From contig NZ_CP067019.1 of assembly GCF_016599715.1 (NCBI RefSeq), forward strand, positions 744,001-808,000: a stretch of DNA of 64,000 bases, written 5' to 3'. This stretch comes from Acinetobacter sp. CS-2 (lineage in GTDB: Bacteria; Pseudomonadota; Gammaproteobacteria; Pseudomonadales; Moraxellaceae). Positions 45,145 through 55,017 of this stretch are shown here, in pieces. Within the stretch, counting starts at the first letter, position 1, and each line of letters opens with the position of its first letter. A program made the translations under genes and the position numbers. Under the pieces are notes generated by a model. It made no database searches. It saw only the letters and a list, made by a program, of their open reading frames with translations, and had not been told where the DNA came from.

Positions 45145-47184
45145 ATGTCGTCGGCAAGTCAACTCAATGACAAGCAACTTGAAGCCATGAAATACACTCA
45201 AGGGCCCTTGTTAGTACTTGCAGGGGCAGGTTCAGGTAAAACCTCGGTAATTACTCGAAAAGTCGCACATCTGGTTAAGAATTGTGGTATTCCGGCACAT
45301 CGTATTACCGCCATGACCTTTACCAATAAGGCCGCACGTGAGATGAAAGAGCGTGTGGGCAAATTATTATCTCGTGAAGAAGCGAAAGGCTTGTCTGTTT
45401 CAACATTCCATACTTTTGGTTTGAATTTGCTGCGACTGGAACTCAAACATACACCGTTAAAGAATAATTTTTCTATTTTGGATGCCGATGATTGTAAGCG
45501 CATTCTGATGGATTTAATGCACCGCGATAATTTGTCGGGTGCGGAAAGTAAGGAACTCATTGCCAAGGCAATGAAAATGATTTCGGACTGGAAAAATGAC
45601 CTGATTCCACCGGAACAGGCTCACACCACCTGTGAAACAGCCGAAGATGTACAGTTTGCGCATTTATATCAACTCTATGAGCGCAACTTGCGTGCCTATA
45701 ATGCGGTGGACTTTGATGACCTGATTGTGATGCCAACCCGTTTACTACAAGAAAATGCCGAAGTCCGGGATAAGTGGCAAAATCGTGTTCGTTATCTGTT
45801 GGTCGACGAATATCAAGACACCAATACGGCGCAGTATATGTTGGTGAAACTGTTGGTTGGCGTGATGGGGCAATTTACGGCCGTAGGTGACGATGACCAA
45901 TCCATTTATGCATGGCGTGGTGCAAAACCAGAAAACATGGCGCTGTTGAAAGAGGATTTTCCTAATTTAAAAGTGATTAAATTAGAGCAAAATTACCGTT
46001 CGACCAGTCGTATTTTGAAAGCTGCAAATACGGTCATTGGCAATAACCCGCATATTTTTGATAAAAAACTCTGGTCTGATAAAGGCCACGGTGAGGTAAT
46101 TCGGGTGATTACCTGCCGTAATGATGATGATGAATCAGAACGCGTGGTGAAAGATTTAATTACCCATAAGCTGATGAATGGTAAAAACTGGAAAGATTAT
46201 GCGATTTTATATCGTGGTAATTTTCAGGCCCGTATTTTAGAAACACAACTGCGTCAAATGCAGATTCCCTACAAGCTTTCTGGTGGCCAGTCTTTCTTTG
46301 CACGTGCAGAAATTAAAGACATCATGAGTTACTTGCGTTTAATTATTAACCCTGAAGATGACAGTGCATTTTTACGGATTATTAATACGCCTAAACGTGC
46401 CATTGGTCCGGTGACACTGGAAAAATTGGGCTTGTTCGCTCAAGAAAATCATTTGTCGTTATTGGCCGCGGCAGGTGATCAGCGCCTGACCATGGTGATG
46501 CCAAAAAAAGCCACTACACAACTGGCTGAATTTTCTGATTTTATTGCCAACTTTACCCGTAATCTACTCGATGATGATGAGCCTGTGCCGATTATTCGCC
46601 AGATGATGCATGAAGCGGGCTATATTGATTATCTTAAAGAAAATGCAGCAACACCGGCACAGGAAAAAACCAAGCTAGATAATATTGAAGTGCTGTATAG
46701 CAGCATTCAGAGCCTGATTAACCGCGCTGAAGATGTGGATGACAAGAATATTGAAAGCGTGATTCGTAAAATGGTACTGCTGGATATGCTGGAGCAGCAG
46801 CAGGAAGAAGAAGATACCGATAAAGTGAATTTATTGACTTTGCATGCATCCAAAGGTCTGGAATTTCCTTATGTCTATCTGATTGGACTAGAAGAAGAAA
46901 TTCTGCCGCATAAAAACTCGATTGCAGCCGAAACCGTGGAAGAAGAACGCCGTTTGATGTACGTGGGTATTACCCGTGCCCGTCAAGGTTTGACCATTAC
47001 TTTGGCTGAGCAGCGTAAAGCGGGCGGACAGATGAAACAGATGACCCCAAGCCGCTTCCTGGATGAATTGCCGCAAGATGAACTGGAATGGCTAGGTCGC
47101 AAGAAAAAATTGGCAGGCAATATTGATCCAAAATTGCAAGCCCAGCATTATCTGGAAAATTTACGCGCGCTAATCAAGCGTTAA
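45145..47184 (+). CDS. rep: ATP-dependent DNA helicase Rep
   Basis: A 679-residue SF1A helicase. Motif I LAGAGSGKTSV, motif Ia FTNKAAREM, motif II LLVDEYQDTN, motif III DDDQSIYAWRGA, motif IV/V and VI (EEERRLMYVGITRAR) are all present. Length and motif III spacing fit Rep rather than UvrD or PcrA. The ATG at 45145 has GAGGAA before it; the open frame continues 48 bases upstream without protein-like sequence. Rep moves 3' to 5' and clears obstacles ahead of the replisome. Confidence 0.95.
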   Translation: MSSASQLNDKQLEAMKYTQGPLLVLAGAGSGKTSVITRKVAHLVKNCGIPAHRITAMTFTNKAAREMKERVGKLLSREEAKGLSVSTFHTFGLNLLRLELKHTPLKNNFSILDADDCKRILMDLMHRDNLSGAESKELIAKAMKMISDWKNDLIPPEQAHTTCETAEDVQFAHLYQLYERNLRAYNAVDFDDLIVMPTRLLQENAEVRDKWQNRVRYLLVDEYQDTNTAQYMLVKLLVGVMGQFTAVGDDDQSIYAWRGAKPENMALLKEDFPNLKVIKLEQNYRSTSRILKAANTVIGNNPHIFDKKLWSDKGHGEVIRVITCRNDDDESERVVKDLITHKLMNGKNWKDYAILYRGNFQARILETQLRQMQIPYKLSGGQSFFARAEIKDIMSYLRLIINPEDDSAFLRIINTPKRAIGPVTLEKLGLFAQENHLSLLAAAGDQRLTMVMPKKATTQLAEFSDFIANFTRNLLDDDEPVPIIRQMMHEAGYIDYLKENAATPAQEKTKLDNIEVLYSSIQSLINRAEDVDDKNIESVIRKMVLLDMLEQQQEEEDTDKVNLLTLHASKGLEFPYVYLIGLEEEILPHKNSIAAETVEEERRLMYVGITRARQGLTITLAEQRKAGGQMKQMTPSRFLDELPQDELEWLGRKKKLAGNIDPKLQAQHYLENLRALIKR

Positions 47185-47235
47185 TTCACGATTTAAACCA
47201 TGCAACATTTAAACTATGCAATTAGGAAAAAACAA

Positions 47236-47688
47236 ATGAAAGTTCAAGTGAAAGTACTCGATACACGTTTAGGCAATGAATGGCCGATGCCTACCTATGC
47301 GACTTCGGGTTCAGCAGGTTTGGACTTGCGTGCTTGTGTCGATGAAGCGACTGTCATTGAACCGGGTCAAACAGTATTGGTGAAAACCGGTTTGGCTATT
47401 TATATTGAAGATACAAATTTTGCTGGCTTAATTTTGCCGCGTTCAGGTCTGGGCCATAAACATGGGATTGTTTTAGGCAATCTGGTCGGCCTGATTGATT
47501 CGGATTATCAAGGCGAGTTGATGGTATCGGTTTGGAATCGTAGCCAAACAGCATTTACCTTGCAACCGGGTGAACGTTTAGCACAATATGTACTTGTTCC
47601 TGTTGTCCAGGCGCAGTTTGATATTGTGAATGAATTTGAAGCGACTGAACGCGGTGCTGGTGGTTTTGGCCATACGGGTAAAGGCTAA
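47236..47688 (+). CDS. dut: dUTP diphosphatase (dUTPase)
   Basis: A 150-residue trimeric dUTPase that hydrolyses dUTP to dUMP and pyrophosphate. All five motifs are seen: [38 protein letters not shown] and the P-loop-like tail [17 protein letters not shown] lies nine bases before ATG 47236; the open frame upstream is not used. Confidence 0.97.
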   Translation: MKVQVKVLDTRLGNEWPMPTYATSGSAGLDLRACVDEATVIEPGQTVLVKTGLAIYIEDTNFAGLILPRSGLGHKHGIVLGNLVGLIDSDYQGELMVSVWNRSQTAFTLQPGERLAQYVLVPVVQAQFDIVNEFEATERGAGGFGHTGKG

Positions 47689-47711
47689 GTTTGATTTAGC
47701 ATAAAGATGAC

Positions 47712-47758
47712 AAAACCTGATGCATAAACAATATTATTTGTTTGTGTCAGGTTTTATT
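47712..47758 (+). terminator. Long-stem terminator after dut
   Basis: AAAACCTGA and TCAGGTTTT enclose a second near-perfect stem (AAACAA with TTGTTT), followed by ATTC and T-rich sequence. Confidence 0.7.
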
Positions 47759-48152
47759 CTTTCTTTAATTTGAACAGGCTTTTATTTAAAATTATTAGCT
47801 TTTTTATAAAAAAGTACAAATAAACAATGAATTATATTATTAAAGTGCAAAATAATTTTTAATGTATGGATCAGTTAAAAATATTTTATTGTTTTTGTAA
47901 ATAATTGTTTTAAATTAAAGTTATTTGAATACTTTTGTTTTCTAATTTCACAAATGATTTATTTTTCAATCAAATAAAGTATTTTGAAAACAAAATTGTA
48001 AGAAACTTTTACCGTTGCTTAATAACACGAAATGCTTTTAAATATTAATCTTCTTATTTCATCAGATGATGCACTGGTTGTGAATACTGAGCTAATCCAG
48101 CATGCCATGAAATTCTCATTTCATGGGTTATTCTAAAGTAGAAGATGTCATC
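47759..48152. other. Very AT-rich spacer before algC, about 390 nt
   Basis: No open frame of note. The stretch is far more AT-rich than the flanking genes and probably holds the algC promoter region, but I could not fix a promoter with confidence. Confidence 0.45.
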
Positions 48153-49577
48153 ATGAATTTTAAAAATAAAAAATTTCCTCTACAAATTTTTCGTGCCTAT
48201 GATATTCGTGGAAAAATATCACTTTTGACGCCTGAAATTGTACAAGCGACTGCCTATGGATTGGTTGAGCAATATCACAAGGCTGGGCAAACACAGCTGG
48301 CTATCGGCTATGATGCACGTTTAACCAGTCCCCAATATGCAGAAATTATCAGACGGGTATGTGAAGAAAAAGGACTGCATGCCACAATCATTGGCTGTTG
48401 TTCGACACCCCTTTTATATTTTATTGCCCGTCAGTTTGGCGGTAATGGCATTATGATTACAGCCAGCCATAATCCAAAAACTGACAATGGCATTAAATGG
48501 ATTGTTCAGGGTGAACCACCCTGTCCAGACATGATTCAACAGGTCGGTCAGAGCGCGAGCGTGGCTTTTGATCTATTACATAATCTGGTGATTCAACCGG
48601 TTCAGCATGAAATTGTGGTGAAATACTGTCTTGAATATCAACAGGCACTCCTAAACGATATCCAGTTAAAGCGACCATTTAAGGTGGTGCTGGATGGCCT
48701 GAATGGCTCAGCTGGACGCTGTGCAGCCCTGGTGTTAAAAAAACTGGGCTGTGAACTGACCACTATCCGTTGTGAAGCCAATGGCCATTTTCCTGACCAT
48801 GCACCCGATCCGTCACAAGAGAAAAATCTGGCAGAGTTAAAGCAGACCGTGCTTGAACAGCAGGCTGATATTGGTATTGCTCTGGATGGCGATGGCGACC
48901 GAGTGGTGTTGATTGATGAACATGGCACCACAATCTCCGCAGACCGGTTGTTGTCGCTATTTTCAGAAATGTGTCTTAAAACCCATCCCGGTCATGAAGT
49001 GGTTTTTGATGTCAAATGTTCCACCATGGTGGCGAATACGGTGCGTCATCTAGGCGGACAGGCCAAAATGATCCGTACCGGAAGCTCTTTTTTACGGACT
49101 TACATGTCGCAGTCCAAAGGCAGAGCTGTATTTGGTGGAGAATATGCAGGTCATTATGTGTTTAATGACGGGCGTGGTTTTGGCTATGATGATGGTCTGT
49201 ATGCTGCGTTACGGGTACTGGAATATCTTGGTCAGCAGGCTGATTTAACCCTATCTCAGGCCTTAAAGGCTTATCCGGAACGTTATTGTACTGAAGATAC
49301 CTATATTAGTACGCATAACATAGAGCCCAAAGCAGTATTGCATGATGTCGAAATGCAAAGTCAGGATTTTGGTGCCCAGTTAAGTAAAATTGATGGGGTA
49401 CGACTTGATTTTAAAGATGGATTTGGCATTATTCGGGCATCGAATACCGGGGAATATTTTACCGTGCGCTTTGATGCGGATAATCCTGTAAGATTAAACG
49501 ATATTCGACATACATTTGTTTCCATGTTAAGTGACCGATATCCTCAAATCGCACAAGACATTTTAGATGCTCAATAA
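48153..49577 (+). CDS. algC: Phosphomannomutase/phosphoglucomutase (AlgC type)
   Basis: A 474-residue alpha-D-phosphohexomutase. FRAYDIRGK is the start of domain 1, TASHNPKTDNGIK holds the phosphoserine, DGDGDRVVLID the metal ligands, GEYAGHYVFNDGRGFGYDDG the sugar-binding loop (GEYAGH where others have GEMSGH), and RASNTGEYFTVRFD the phosphate loop. It supplies mannose-1-P or glucose-1-P for surface sugars. It lies 10 nt before argB and is likely co-transcribed with it. ATG 48153 (MNFKNKKFP) is more family-like than 48123. Confidence 0.93.
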   Translation: MNFKNKKFPLQIFRAYDIRGKISLLTPEIVQATAYGLVEQYHKAGQTQLAIGYDARLTSPQYAEIIRRVCEEKGLHATIIGCCSTPLLYFIARQFGGNGIMITASHNPKTDNGIKWIVQGEPPCPDMIQQVGQSASVAFDLLHNLVIQPVQHEIVVKYCLEYQQALLNDIQLKRPFKVVLDGLNGSAGRCAALVLKKLGCELTTIRCEANGHFPDHAPDPSQEKNLAELKQTVLEQQADIGIALDGDGDRVVLIDEHGTTISADRLLSLFSEMCLKTHPGHEVVFDVKCSTMVANTVRHLGGQAKMIRTGSSFLRTYMSQSKGRAVFGGEYAGHYVFNDGRGFGYDDGLYAALRVLEYLGQQADLTLSQALKAYPERYCTEDTYISTHNIEPKAVLHDVEMQSQDFGAQLSKIDGVRLDFKDGFGIIRASNTGEYFTVRFDADNPVRLNDIRHTFVSMLSDRYPQIAQDILDAQ

Positions 49578-49587
49578 GGAGAGGTGA

Positions 49588-50487
<900 letters not shown>

Positions 50488-50498
50488 ACCGTGATTTT

Positions 50499-50526
50499 AA
50501 AAAGCCTCCTTGTGAGGCTTTTTTAT
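50499..50526 (+). terminator. argB terminator
   Basis: AAAAGCCTC and GAGGCTTTT arms with a CTTGT-type loop and a T-run. Confidence 0.9.
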
Positions 50527-50681
50527 GGCGACTATTTTGACCCGCTCAATAGACTGATGATTGAAATCTCAATTTTGTCTTAATACATAAAATCGTGATG
50601 ACTATCGTGAATTGAGATTTGCAACCCTCTGCCCACTCATGCAAAATAGAAAAATCATGTATTTGCTGTTTGATCAAGATT

Positions 50682-51530
50682 ATGTGTCAGTTACTCGGAA
50701 TGAATTGTGCTACGCCAACGGATGTGACTTTCTCATTTCGTGGTTTTTCTCAGCGTGCTGGCATTACATCAGACCATTGTGATGGTTTTGGCATTGCTTT
50801 TTTTGAAGATAAAGCCTGTCGACTTTTTGTCGATAATCAATCCGCAGTTGAATCGCCGATTGCTGAACTGATCCGTAATTATCCAATTAAGTCGCGCAAT
50901 GTGATTGCACATATCCGTAAAGCCACCCAGGGTAAAATCAATCTGGAAAATTCACATCCCTTTAGCCGTGAGCTTTGGGGACGGCAGTGGATTTTTGCCC
51001 ATAATGGTGATTTACATGACTTTAATCCGACTTTATCGGGGCGTTTTACTCCAGTTGGCAATACCGACAGTGAGCGTGCATTCTGTTATTTGTTAGATCA
51101 ACTGGTACTTAAGTTTGGTTATCATGAACCCAAACTCGATCAGGTCTTCGATTTATTGGCTGAAGTTTCTCCAAAAATAGCCGAACATGGCACCTTTAAT
51201 TTCTGCCTGTCGAACGGTCAGGCACTCTTTACGTATGCAATTACCAAATTGCACTGGCTGGTACGTGAATATCCTTTTAAACCTGCACAATTGATTGATC
51301 TGGACGTTGAAGTTGATTTCAGTCAGGTGACGACTCCAGAAGATCGTGTCGCCGTCATTACCACAGAACCTTTAACCCAAAATGAAACCTGGAACGCTTT
51401 TGTACCAGGAGAGATGATTTTATTTCAGGATGGCCGACCGGTTCGGAAACAGCAGACTCATGTTGAGCGTTTAGAACGTGAACGCTTGAATCCGGCATTG
51501 AAACGAATCACTAAAGCCGATCAATATTGA
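50682..51530 (+). CDS. Class II glutamine amidotransferase (YafJ-like)
   Basis: A 282-residue Ntn-type amidotransferase. The catalytic cysteine is Cys2 of MCQLLGMNCATP, freed by Met removal, and further motifs are RKATQG, HPFSRELWGRQWIFAHNGDL and NTDSERAFCYLLDQL. Length fits the YafJ family of stand-alone class II amidotransferases of unknown acceptor. ATG 50682 is required to put Cys at position 2; the longer open frame would bury it. Confidence 0.9.
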   Translation: MCQLLGMNCATPTDVTFSFRGFSQRAGITSDHCDGFGIAFFEDKACRLFVDNQSAVESPIAELIRNYPIKSRNVIAHIRKATQGKINLENSHPFSRELWGRQWIFAHNGDLHDFNPTLSGRFTPVGNTDSERAFCYLLDQLVLKFGYHEPKLDQVFDLLAEVSPKIAEHGTFNFCLSNGQALFTYAITKLHWLVREYPFKPAQLIDLDVEVDFSQVTTPEDRVAVITTEPLTQNETWNAFVPGEMILFQDGRPVRKQQTHVERLERERLNPALKRITKADQY

Positions 51531-51554
51531 TTGCAATTTCAGATAAAACTTTAG

Positions 51555-51590
51555 TGTCAGATATTTATTAGATAAATGTCTGACTTTATT
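51555..51590 (+). terminator. Terminator of the YafJ-like gene
   Basis: GTCAGA-T-ATTTAT and ATAAAT-G-TCTGAC arms with a TAG loop, then a T-rich run. Confidence 0.7.
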
Positions 51591-51947
51591 ATTTATAATC
51601 AGTTGAAATATTTTAAAATTTTATCGCCAGATTTTAATCTTAAGGGCTTCGGGATATTTTTATATAATCGTACTATATTTATCTAATATAATTAAAAAAT
51701 GACTTCTAAAAAATATAGTTTATAAAATCATGTTAACTCCTGAATAAAGCATTTTTTTAATGAAGCTGGTTAAAAAATACTTTATCCTTTTAGTAGGTAT
51801 TATATCATAATTAGATATATATCAATGGTTTATGTTTATTTTATGAAAAAAACTAAAAGTCGACTGTTTTGGTGCATTTTTATTTGTTTAATATCAATAT
51901 ATTATGAATTTATGTGATTAATCGTTTATATCTGATAGGTGGTCGTA
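51591..51947. other. AT-rich spacer with possible 24-residue peptide ORF
   Basis: The spacer of about 355 nt is strongly AT-rich. ATG 51843 to TGA 51917 encodes a 24-residue peptide with a basic start (MKKTKSRLFW) and a hydrophobic end, 30 nt before the hemerythrin gene. No good ribosome-binding site is seen, so I list it here rather than as a gene. Confidence 0.35.
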
Positions 51948-52403
51948 ATGAAAATGAAATGGGTTCCAGAATATAATACTGGCATCGATGTGATTGACGA
52001 TCAACATAAACGAATTCTGGATTACATCAATGAAATTGATGATATCGTTGAAAATACCGACCGTGCGCGTATTAAACAGATTCTTGAAAATATTATTGAT
52101 TACACTCAGTCGCATTTTACTTTTGAAGAATCTTTGCAGGAAGAGGCAGGTTATAAATACCGCGTACCGCATAAACGTGTCCATGATTTATTCATTAAAA
52201 AGATTGAATCTTATCGTGATCGCTTTGAAATGGGACAGGCGATTGAAGGTGAATTGCATGAAGTACTGGCGAAATGGCTGATTAACCATATTCAGCATGA
52301 TGATGCTGATTATGTCGGTGCTGTAAAACAAAACATGATGGGCATTATTAAAGAAAAAGAACAGAAAAAAGGTAAAAACTGGTTTGCTCGGTTTTTCTCA
52401 TAA
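51948..52403 (+). CDS. Bacteriohemerythrin
   Basis: A 151-residue hemerythrin domain protein. WVPEYNTGIDVIDDQHKRILDYIN supplies the first ligands (H and following E), HFTFEESLQ the middle, and HKRVHDLF with a later INHIQHDDADYVG the last pair: the H-HxxxE-HxxxH-HxxxxD pattern of a diiron site. It binds O2 reversibly; in bacteria it may store, sense or deliver oxygen. The start is ATG 51948 after TAGGTGG; ATG 51954 is also possible. Confidence 0.9.
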   Translation: MKMKWVPEYNTGIDVIDDQHKRILDYINEIDDIVENTDRARIKQILENIIDYTQSHFTFEESLQEEAGYKYRVPHKRVHDLFIKKIESYRDRFEMGQAIEGELHEVLAKWLINHIQHDDADYVGAVKQNMMGIIKEKEQKKGKNWFARFFS

Positions 52404-52545
52404 AAGATAAATGAGATAACTACAATTAAAAAAAAGATAATAATCTTGCGCTGCAAATCATTAGGCATAATGGTTTGCTTTTTTCTTTTTGATTTTCACT
52501 TATGAGAAAGGCAAAATAGCGAAAGACTTTTTTTAGGAACGCATC

Positions 52546-53628
52546 ATGCAGGACAATGCTATGACACGATGGCTATCACCGCTGATGGCATTTTGTTTAT
52601 CTTTTATCATCATTGCCACTTTAGCACCGATTGTAGGGATTCAGCTTGATCGCCAGCTTGATTTTTGGCTGTTATGGTTAGGTACCATGCTTATTTTGGC
52701 TTTACCGATCTGCTATTTAGAAATTGCCTTGGCAAAGCGTTCTAAAACCACAGCTTTAAATGCCTTGTCCAGTTTGACCCGTGATGCGGATGCCTCGCAA
52801 AAATGGCGTATCGTTGGCTGGCTGGCCGTGGTCTTTATTCCTTTCCTGGCAGGCGGCATATTGTCGAATGCGAGCCAATTGCTAGGGCATTTTGCCGCTA
52901 ATGGAATTGCAGCCAATTTTTTATTTATTGCTCTTGCGATAGTTGCAGTTTTACTTTCATTTGCACCACGAAAAATTATTCTGCTTTTAACGGTGATTGG
53001 TGTTTTTGCTGCTTTAATTCTGGCCAATGTGATGGGAACTCCTTTACCGGCTTGGCATGTCACAGCGGTTGAATTTAGCGAGTGGGGCAGTGCTACCGTC
53101 TTGGCACTGGTAGCAAGTGGTTTAGGTATGGGCTTGTACTGGCAAAGTAGTCTGCCTGCGGTTCAACCGCAAGATACTGCAACTAAAACAGTATTGCCGA
53201 TCTGGATTGCACAGTTACTTGCGGTAATTGCTTTTGGTTTCTTTGCTGCCAATGCTCAAATCCCGAGTTTGGCTTTTGTGGTTGCAGTGGTGAGTGCTGC
53301 GGCATTGTTATTGCAAATGGCGCGTGAACAGCTGTTACACCGTCAGTTGAATATCGTGATTCAATGGTTGCTTATTTTAGCTGCCGTATTTGTCTGGGCA
53401 ATTCCAGCCATCACTCCAGTTTTCAATAGCCTGCTGATGCTTTGGGGTTTAGCAATTTGCCTGATCTATGCCATTTTTGCCGGATGGATCATGAAAATTA
53501 GCCATCTGCGTAAAGCGATGAATTTCAGCAATGAGTTATTTTATAACCTGTGGCGTATTGCTGTTCGTGTGATGTTACCTGTTTCGATTATTTTGGCGAT
53601 AATCGCAATTATTGGGCAATTGTTCTGA
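52546..53628 (+). CDS. Membrane protein distantly like NSS transporters
   Basis: A 360-residue protein with about 10 hydrophobic segments. LWLGTMLILALPICYLEIALAKRS near residue 45 has the GxPxxxxEIALG-like pattern of TM2 in sodium:neurotransmitter symporters, and the final LFYNLWRIAVRVMLPVSI resembles their last helices. The canonical TM1 unwound motif and sodium-site residues are not seen, and length is below the usual 450 or more, so it may be a reduced or inactive relative. AGGAAC precedes the ATG. Its TGA overlaps the rnfH ATG. Confidence 0.55.
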   Translation: MQDNAMTRWLSPLMAFCLSFIIIATLAPIVGIQLDRQLDFWLLWLGTMLILALPICYLEIALAKRSKTTALNALSSLTRDADASQKWRIVGWLAVVFIPFLAGGILSNASQLLGHFAANGIAANFLFIALAIVAVLLSFAPRKIILLLTVIGVFAALILANVMGTPLPAWHVTAVEFSEWGSATVLALVASGLGMGLYWQSSLPAVQPQDTATKTVLPIWIAQLLAVIAFGFFAANAQIPSLAFVVAVVSAAALLLQMAREQLLHRQLNIVIQWLLILAAVFVWAIPAITPVFNSLLMLWGLAICLIYAIFAGWIMKISHLRKAMNFSNELFYNLWRIAVRVMLPVSIILAIIAIIGQLF

Positions 53629-53951
53629 TGAGTGAGACACAACAGGTTTGGGTCGCCTATGCAGCACCCGAGCAACAGTTTCATATTGCGGTGCCCTTTC
53701 AGCAAGGGATGACCGCTTTAGAGGCGATTGAACAAAGTGGTATTCGGGTACAGGTTGATTTGGCAGAACCACTTGCTCTGGGAATTTTTGGCGTGCGCCT
53801 GAAAGATCTGCACCATATTTTACAAGCCGGTGACCGTGTCGAGATTTATCGACCGCTAACTATCAATCCGAAGGATATTCGACGCAAACGTGCAGCAGCC
53901 AACCCGGTTGGGCGATATTGTCGTGGAAATCGCTTTAAACAATTGAAGTAA
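53628..53951 (+). CDS. rnfH: RnfH-family ubiquitin-like protein
   Basis: A 107-residue RnfH protein: WVAYAAPEQQFHIAVPFQQGMTALEAIEQSGI, then LGIFGVRLKDLHHIL and GDRVEIYRPLTINPKDIRRKRA, the diagnostic end. The fold is beta-grasp. Function is unclear; it is not part of the Rnf complex. The start overlaps the upstream stop (TGATG), so translation is coupled to the membrane protein. In many genomes rnfH is near ratA and bamE; bamE follows here convergently. Confidence 0.9.
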   Translation: MSETQQVWVAYAAPEQQFHIAVPFQQGMTALEAIEQSGIRVQVDLAEPLALGIFGVRLKDLHHILQAGDRVEIYRPLTINPKDIRRKRAAANPVGRYCRGNRFKQLK

Positions 53952-53956
53952 TAAGA

Positions 53957-53990
53957 AAAACCCCTCAATGAGGGGTTTATTTTTATTTTA
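53957..53990. terminator. Bidirectional terminator between rnfH and bamE
   Basis: AAACCCCTC and GAGGGGTTT arms with a short AAT loop and T-rich flank. Confidence 0.88.
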
Positions 53991-53996
53991 AAGCGT

Positions 53997-54395
53997 CTAT
54001 ATTGGTGGCGCAGTTAAAATCGCTTCTTTTGAACCTGGTAAGCCGGGTTGAGATTCTGGAATAGTTTCTAGACCTTCAATCTTTTGCACTGTACCGGTTT
54101 GATCGAAGTAAATTTTTAAATGTTGACCATGTGCTGCAGGAATCTTGGCTTTTTTAGCATAAGTTCCTGGGATGTAGTTGTAGATATAGTCCCAACGTAA
54201 AGGATTCATTGGATCTGTGACCGTTGGACTGCCTAGCAAAAAGCGAACTTGTTGGTGGCTCATACCGACTTGAATTTTTGATGCTTGTGCTTGAGTTAAT
54301 GGTGTTCCTTGAGGAATATCAACTTTATAAACGCCCAAGGTCGAACAGCCTGCGAGCAGTGAAGTGACGAATAACGTCAACATGATTTTTTGCAT
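53997..54395 (-). CDS. bamE: Outer membrane assembly lipoprotein BamE
   Basis: A 132-residue lipoprotein of the BAM complex. The lipobox is LAGC with cysteine 17. KIQVGMSHQQVRFLLGSPTVTDP and RWDYIYNY are the conserved BamE (SmpA/OmlA) core, followed by LKIYFDQTGTVQKIEG. It sits in the outer membrane and stabilises BamA-BamD. The C-terminal proline-rich tail is longer than in E. coli. Divergent from fur. Confidence 0.95.
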   Translation of the reverse strand: MQKIMLTLFVTSLLAGCSTLGVYKVDIPQGTPLTQAQASKIQVGMSHQQVRFLLGSPTVTDPMNPLRWDYIYNYIPGTYAKKAKIPAAHGQHLKIYFDQTGTVQKIEGLETIPESQPGLPGSKEAILTAPPI

Positions 54396-54422
54396 TTTGC
54401 TACACTATCCCAAATTAATTAT

Positions 54423-54457
54423 GATGCATTTGATCCACGGATAGATCATACTGCATC
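54423..54457. promoter_or_regulatory. Imperfect palindrome in the bamE-fur gap
   Basis: GATGCATTTGATC (54423-54435) and GATCATACTGCATC (54444-54457) are inverted copies with small mismatches, in the 112-nt divergent promoter region. An operator is plausible; I cannot match it to a Fur box. Confidence 0.4.
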
Positions 54458-54507
54458 TTAACTTTGTTGCATATTCCAACTTTAAATTTGTTGAGAGACC
54501 CTTTTAC

Positions 54508-54945
54508 ATGCCTATTTCAAATCAAGATTTACGCAAAGCTGGACTTAAAGTTACGCTTCCACGAATAAAAATATTAGAATTATTAGAAAATTCAAGACAA
54601 CATCATTTAAGCGCAGAAGATATTTATAAGACTTTACTTGAACAGGGTGAAGATGTCGGTTTAGCAACTGTGTATCGCGTGTTAACACAGTTTGAAGCTG
54701 CAGGTATTATCCAGCGTCATCATTTTGAAAATAATCATTCAGTTTTCGAAATTATGCAAGAAGATCATCATGATCATATTGTTTGCCAAAATTGTAATAA
54801 AGTGGTCGAATTCACCAACGACGTGATTGAACATGAACAACATGAAGTAGCTGAAAAATTTGGCTTTACTTTAACTGGTCACTCTCTAAATCTGTATGGT
54901 TATTGTGATGCAGCGGAATGCCAGGACGCATTACGTAAAAAATAA
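54508..54945 (+). CDS. fur: Ferric uptake regulator Fur
   Basis: A 145-residue Fur repressor. The winged helix begins LRKAGLKVTLPRIKILELLE, with GLATVYRVLTQFEAAG as the recognition part, then the HHDHIVCQNC metal site (HHDH plus CxxC-type cysteine) and the C-terminal dimer domain ending with CDAAEC. It represses iron uptake genes when bound to Fe(II). Next to bamE, as often in gamma-proteobacteria. Confidence 0.97.
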   Translation: MPISNQDLRKAGLKVTLPRIKILELLENSRQHHLSAEDIYKTLLEQGEDVGLATVYRVLTQFEAAGIIQRHHFENNHSVFEIMQEDHHDHIVCQNCNKVVEFTNDVIEHEQHEVAEKFGFTLTGHSLNLYGYCDAAECQDALRKK

Positions 54946-54964
54946 TACTGACTTGGAATCAGTT

Positions 54965-55001
54965 AAAAAAACAGGCTTTATTTGAAGCCTGTTTTTTTTT
55001 G
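54965..55001. terminator. Bidirectional terminator between fur and pilU
   Basis: AAACAGGCTT and AAGCCTGTTT arms with a 6-nt loop and long A- and T-runs. Confidence 0.9.
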
Positions 55002-55017
55002 CATCTTAATCTGGGCC

